Assembly: GCA_021772465.1 (NCBI GenBank)
Contig: JAJFLX010000012.1
Location: forward strand, 253,404 to 317,403
Direction of reading: 5' to 3'
Length of the DNA: 64,000 nucleotides
Source of the DNA: Chlamydiota bacterium
GTDB lineage: Bacteria > Chlamydiota > Chlamydiia > Chlamydiales > JAAKFR01
Both the position numbers and the translations under genes were made by a program. Below, piece by piece: positions 60,715 to 64,000 of the stretch. The notes under the pieces were generated by a model. That model was given only the letters and a program-made list of their open reading frames with translations, was not told the DNA's origin and ran no database searches. How positions within the stretch are numbered: the stretch's first letter is position 1; every line of letters begins with the position of its first letter.

Positions 60715-61673
60715 AGAGCTTTAACCTCTTCGAAAAGAGCAGCTGCGTTGTAACTGGAACGGACAAAAGGGGCAGAATAAACGTGTTTGAATCCCACTTT
60801 TTCTTTGGCATAGATTTCTAGCTCTTGGAATTGCTCTGGTGTGATAAATGCTTTGACGCGGAGTTTATGACGGCTTGCTTGAAGGTACTGACCTAAGGTG
60901 ACAATGCTGCACCCCACCTCTTTGAGGTCTTGCAAGGTCTCCTTCACTTGCTCCTCAGACTCTCCTAGCCCTAGCATCAATCCAGATTTCACGCGTACGC
61001 TCTTTTTCTCACTCACATATTTCAAAGTTGCTAAAGTTCTCTCATAACTTGCTTTGTGGCGCACTCTTGGGGTGAGCTCGCGCACGGTCTCGATGTTGTG
61101 ATTGAAGATTTCAGGCTTTGTGTCCATTACAATATCTAGTGCTTCTTTATTTCCCGCGAAATCTGAGGTGAGCACCTCGATTGTCGACCCCGGGTTTGTA
61201 TTACGCACCTGACGAATGATTTCAGCCAAATGGCAAGCTCCCCCGTCGGGAAGATCGTCGCGCGCTACCATCGTGATCACAACATGTTGTAGGCCAAGTG
61301 CCTTGACAGATTTTGAAATTCTTTCAGGCTCATCGGGTTGAAGGGGTAAGGGTTTGGCGTTAAAATCGATATCGCAAAAACCACAAGCGCGAGTACATGC
61401 GCTTCCCATTGCTAAAAAGGTTGCCGTTTTTTTCGACCAACACTCCAAAAGATTGGGGCATTTTGCTTCTTCACATACTGTAGGCAGGCGGAGATCTGCT
61501 AAGATTGCATCAGTTTGTTTGAGGCCGCCTCCTTTTGGCATTTTTCTGTGAAGCCACTGAGGAAATCGACCTGTTTTGACCACGCCCTCCTGGTTTCCCG
61601 ATTGAGGATTCGGAGGAAGGACATTGAGTCGCCTCCCTTTAACCGAGGGTTTGGCATCAAAACGATCGCTCAT
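60711..61673 (-). CDS. lipA: Lipoyl synthase
   Basis: A 320-residue radical SAM enzyme that inserts two sulfurs into octanoylated E2 proteins. Both clusters are visible: C-E-E-A-K-C-P-N-L-L-E-C for the auxiliary cluster, and C-T-R-A-C-G-F-C (CxxxCxxC) for the SAM cluster, with the conserved R-S-S-Y-N-A near the end. Length is the family's. It would act on the pyruvate/2-oxoglutarate dehydrogenase complexes that also need LpdA, encoded by the adjacent gene (ATGA overlap). Same order as CT558-CT557. Confidence 0.95.
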   Translation of the reverse strand: MSDRFDAKPSVKGRRLNVLPPNPQSGNQEGVVKTGRFPQWLHRKMPKGGGLKQTDAILADLRLPTVCEEAKCPNLLECWSKKTATFLAMGSACTRACGFCDIDFNAKPLPLQPDEPERISKSVKALGLQHVVITMVARDDLPDGGACHLAEIIRQVRNTNPGSTIEVLTSDFAGNKEALDIVMDTKPEIFNHNIETVRELTPRVRHKASYERTLATLKYVSEKKSVRVKSGLMLGLGESEEQVKETLQDLKEVGCSIVTLGQYLQASRHKLRVKAFITPEQFQELEIYAKEKVGFKHVYSAPFVRSSYNAAALFEEVKAL

Positions 61674-63070
61674 CTGCGCACCTTAGGCGGGAGGTGAAGG
61701 GGCATATCGTCTGCGAGGAATGCGGCTTCCATCCAAGCCTCAGCAATCGTTGGGTGGGCATGAATCGTTTCAGTAATGGATTGCACCGTGAGCTCACTGC
61801 TGATGGCGACGGCCATTTCTGCAATGAGGGTCGCAGCTCCGTGGCCGACCACTTGAGCTCCGAGAATTTGCCCTGTCGTTTTTTCGATTACAATTTGTGC
61901 AAACCCTTCTGTTTCAATAATGGCTTGGGACTTTCCTAAGGCTTGGAAGGGGAATTTTCCAACAGTGGCGTCGTAGCCAGCCTCAAAGGCGCGCTCTAAG
62001 GTCAGGCCGATCGTCCCAATTTCGGGCTTGGTAAAGATGACTGAAGGAACGGCATTTTCATTCATTTCGGAGAGATGGCCTGCGGCCGTATCGGCTGCTA
62101 CCATTCCTTGGTGCGAGGCGTAGTGGGCTAAAATCCATTTTCCTGTGATGTCCCCAATCGCAAAGATGTGTGGAATGTTGGTTTGCAGATGTTCATTGAC
62201 AGGAATCGAGCCGTCCTCTTCGACGATCACCCCGGCTTTATCGAGATGGATCTGATCGGTGTTATACTTTCTCCCTACAGCGACTAATACGGCATCGACT
62301 TCCAAGGGAGCTTTGCCTGAGATATGCACGAGCACAGAGTCGCCTTTTCGCTCGGTTTTCTCGACTGCAACGTTTGTTTGCACATCAATTCCCTGTTTTT
62401 TGAAAGAGGAGGTGATGGCTGAGCTGATTTGCTTTCCTTCGGTGGGAAGAAGGGAGGGGAGAACCTCGAGTAGGGTGACCTCGACACCAAACGCTCTGTG
62501 CAGACAAGCGAACTCGCACCCTATGACTCCGCCTCCAATAATCGCTAATCGCTCTGGGAGTTCTGTAATGTTGAGCAGCGAGGTAGAGTCGTGCACTTTC
62601 TCATAATCGAAGGGGAAGGGGGGGAGCTCTTTTGGTTCAGACCCGGTGGCGACAATGATCGTTTTTCCTTCTAAAAGGGCTTCATCTTTCCCGATTACGA
62701 CAACTTCATTAGGGGAACTGAATTTTCCATACCCTTCGAAGGTGTGAATCTTGTTGCTTGCTATCAGACCTGTTAACCCTTTTCGAATCCCTTCTACGAC
62801 ACGGTCTTTTCGCTCTTTCATCGCTTCGTAGTTAAAAGAGATGTCACCTGTCGTGATGCCATACGCTTGAGCTTCTCGGATTTTACGCAGCACCTCGGCG
62901 TTTGCAATCAATGCTTTAGAAGGAATGCACCCTCTGTTGAGGCAAGTACCCCCTAGCTCTTTTGATTCTATCAGCGCTGTTTGGAGTCCTCTTTGAGCGG
63001 CTCTTATAGCAGCTACGTAGCCTCCAGGTCCTGAGCCGATCACAATGCAGTCAAAAAATTGTCTTTCCAT
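61670..63070 (-). CDS. lpdA: Dihydrolipoamide dehydrogenase
   Basis: A 466-residue flavoenzyme of the pyridine nucleotide-disulfide family: FAD loop G-S-G-P-G-G-Y near residue 13, the redox pair in G-G-T-C-L-N-R-G-C-I-P-S-K, an NAD loop G-G-G-V-I-G-C, and the C-terminal catalytic H-A-H-P-T-I-A-E with the dimer partner. It regenerates the lipoyl group of 2-oxoacid dehydrogenase complexes. First gene of the operon with lipA; corresponds to CT557. An ATGA overlap couples it to lipA. Confidence 0.96.
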   Translation of the reverse strand: MERQFFDCIVIGSGPGGYVAAIRAAQRGLQTALIESKELGGTCLNRGCIPSKALIANAEVLRKIREAQAYGITTGDISFNYEAMKERKDRVVEGIRKGLTGLIASNKIHTFEGYGKFSSPNEVVVIGKDEALLEGKTIIVATGSEPKELPPFPFDYEKVHDSTSLLNITELPERLAIIGGGVIGCEFACLHRAFGVEVTLLEVLPSLLPTEGKQISSAITSSFKKQGIDVQTNVAVEKTERKGDSVLVHISGKAPLEVDAVLVAVGRKYNTDQIHLDKAGVIVEEDGSIPVNEHLQTNIPHIFAIGDITGKWILAHYASHQGMVAADTAAGHLSEMNENAVPSVIFTKPEIGTIGLTLERAFEAGYDATVGKFPFQALGKSQAIIETEGFAQIVIEKTTGQILGAQVVGHGAATLIAEMAVAISSELTVQSITETIHAHPTIAEAWMEAAFLADDMPLHLPPKVRR

Positions 63071-63198
63071 AGTTGCCTAGTATACGCCATCTTGGAATTT
63101 TCTGCAGGGTCCAGGGTATATGGCTTGTAAAATCAGAAGATGGGGCGTGTGCAATAAAGCTTTGATTTTCCTAAAAAAATCAGGTAAATAGAGTGGGC

Positions 63199-63642
63199 AT
63201 GAACAAGAAAAACGAGAAAAGGCTTTGCTGGAATTGCGATGGGAGTGTCTCGCTGCATCTCAACCAGTGTCCTTATTGCGGAGTAGACCTAACATCTCCT
63301 GGGGGATTGGATGAAGAGACGTATAAAAACCATTTTGCGAGTCCTTTTCAAACCTCTCTTTTTGACGAGTCGCCCCCTCCCTCTCCCTTTGGGGTAGAAG
63401 AACAAACTCTTATTGAGGAGAGTGTTGTAGCTGAAGAAGAGGATCTCTCTCCTACAACGCGAAAAGAGATCATTGCTCTTTTACTCTTTCTTCCGGGCAT
63501 TATTTTTATGTTATTTGGAGCGGCTCTGCTCCTTTTTTCATCAGACGGGATGTTGACTTTGAGGTGGAAGGAGAGCTTTGCCTACTTTTACTTTATCGGC
63601 TCAGCCCCCCTTCTCTACCTCGGTTACAGGGCGCTTCGTTAG
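63199..63642 (+). CDS. Zinc-ribbon protein with C-terminal membrane hairpin
   Basis: A 147-residue protein: an N-terminal zinc-ribbon (C-W-N-C then C-P-Y-C, residues ~9-26) followed by an acidic linker (~50-85) and two membrane helices (~90-113 and ~120-140). Such small zinc-ribbon membrane proteins are common and usually unassigned; in chlamydiae I do not know this one. ATG 63199 was chosen because the preceding GTG at 63193 adds only two residues. Divergent from lpdA, with 128 bases between. Confidence 0.72.
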   Translation: MNKKNEKRLCWNCDGSVSLHLNQCPYCGVDLTSPGGLDEETYKNHFASPFQTSLFDESPPPSPFGVEEQTLIEESVVAEEEDLSPTTRKEIIALLLFLPGIIFMLFGAALLLFSSDGMLTLRWKESFAYFYFIGSAPLLYLGYRALR

Positions 63643-63815
63643 CCGTAGTGTGGGCTAAATCGCGGGCTTTTGCAGATATTTTTTGGGTTGAATGGTTTTC
63701 GGCACTTAAATTCTTGGGTTACTTCTTTATCTACCCCTTCCTTATTTGTTTCTCCAATCACTGGAAGCGTGGTGAATGCGATGGCTAGTGTCAAAAGTGT
63801 CATTTTCTTTGTCAT
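63639..63815 (-). CDS. Small secreted peptide (58 residues)
   Basis: A 58-codon frame on the minus strand with an excellent ribosome site (GGAGGACACC ahead of ATG 63815). Residues 1-21 form a signal peptide (M-T-K-K-M-T-L-L-T-L-A-I-A-F-T-T-L-P-V-I-G) and the ~37-residue mature part is basic, with two cysteines (38 and 48), C-R-K-P-F-N-P-K-N-I-C. Function unknown. It overlaps the end of the zinc-ribbon gene by four bases, convergent. It is small enough to be missed by routine gene calling. Confidence 0.6.
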   Translation of the reverse strand: MTKKMTLLTLAIAFTTLPVIGETNKEGVDKEVTQEFKCRKPFNPKNICKSPRFSPHYG

Positions 63816-63881
63816 GGTGTCCTCCTTGTGCTTAACAGGAAGTTAACAGTAAAGGAGTGGTAAATTTAAGAAAAGATAAAT

Positions 63882-64000
63882 TTAAGAAAATTTTCGAAAA
63901 AGTAGCCTTGTCACCGCTTTTAGAGCTCTTTCAACCCGATCACCCCGAGAAGCTTTAGTCAGATCAAATTTCTTTTTTAACACAGCCTGTCCCAGAGCGT
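63882..64000 (-). CDS. C-terminal end of a gene entering from the right
   Basis: A minus-strand frame open to the window edge and ending at 63882 encodes about 39 residues (A-L-G-Q-A-V-L-K-K-K-F-D-L-T-K-A-S), basic and helical, with stop TAA. The stretch is too short to name. It is in the same direction as the secreted peptide and 66 bases upstream of its start. Confidence 0.45.
   Translation of the reverse strand, partial: ALGQAVLKKKFDLTKASRGDRVERALKAVTRLLFRKFS

Noticed and set aside
63110..63190. TGATTTT / AAAATCA hairpin near the lpdA start
   Set aside because: Weak A/T-only stem; it could be chance in an AT-rich intergenic region.
1..64000. CRISPR arrays, rRNA, tRNA and insertion sequences
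   Set aside because: No regular direct repeats, transposase motif or RNA gene was seen on either strand by reading; a short tRNA could still have been missed.

Overview
This window comes from a chlamydia, most likely an environmental relative of the Parachlamydiales rather than a Chlamydiaceae pathogen. The main evidence is gene order. Read from right to left it carries lpdA-lipA-sctJ-sctK(CT560-like)-sctL-sctR-sctS-sctT, then a type II secretion operon (a 417-residue protein, gspD, gspE, gspF, gspG and three minor pseudopilins), pepP, mutL, an LcrH-type chaperone with two translocator-like proteins, thrS, a ParA ATPase, a pGP6-like protein and a CT584-like protein. That matches the C. trachomatis CT557-CT584 block as I remember it, but with large lineage-specific insertions. 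Many genes overlap by ATGA or GTGA. I saw no rRNA, tRNA, CRISPR array or insertion sequence, and no gene-free stretch longer than about 240 bases.

Left end (1-12.7 kb): a partial DUF4396-like membrane protein, an ankyrin-repeat protein, then a long plus-strand respiratory cluster. The cluster encodes a GltD-like Fe-S flavoprotein, a CcoS-like peptide, a Rieske protein, a fused b6-type cytochrome b, a 1125-residue protein with seven CxxCH haem sites, CcoN, a CcoO-like cytochrome, and two small membrane subunits. It looks like a quinol-to-oxygen chain in which one large multihaem protein links a bc-type complex to a cbb3-type oxidase. A minus-strand F-box gene splits the last subunit from the rest.

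12.6-19.3 kb, minus strand: two tandem OTU-type cysteine proteases sharing an N-terminal hydrophobic hairpin (probable host-directed deubiquitinases), then one tightly overlapped operon thrS-parA-pGP6-like-CT584-like-tatA-tatC.

19.3-24.8 kb, plus strand: a GDP-mannose cassette (gmd, two glycosyltransferases, manC) and an EamA-family transporter, inserted between thrS and the translocator genes.

24.8-33.1 kb: translocator operon (chaperone, CopB-like, CopD-like), a divergent gene with a lipid-kinase-like (PI3/PI4-kinase) catalytic core, an MsbA-like ABC exporter, and a long coiled protein of unknown role. 33.1-39.6 kb, plus strand: mutL, pepP, a membrane class III nucleotide cyclase and a PhoR-like histidine kinase without a response regulator. 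39.7-43.3 kb is an accessory stretch: a hydroxyacid dehydrogenase, a membrane protein, a GNAT acetyltransferase and a DUF4143 ATPase with a striking palindromic site upstream.

43.3-45.9 kb holds the most unusual locus: a second LcrH-like chaperone followed by a 708-residue protein with four paired-helix hydrophobic modules in an A-B-A-B arrangement, resembling four Inc-type membrane hairpins in one chain. 46-55 kb is the type II secretion/pseudopilus operon, 55.4-59.7 kb the core type III export apparatus, and 59.8-63.1 kb lipoate and dihydrolipoamide functions. The right end has a zinc-ribbon membrane protein, an unannotated 58-residue secreted peptide, and the 3' end of another gene.

As a whole the window combines machinery for injecting proteins into a host (type III export, translocators, chaperones) with several candidate cargo proteins (ankyrin, F-box, OTU x2, lipid-kinase-like, quadruple-hairpin), plus an aerobic electron-transport cluster not typical of Chlamydiaceae.
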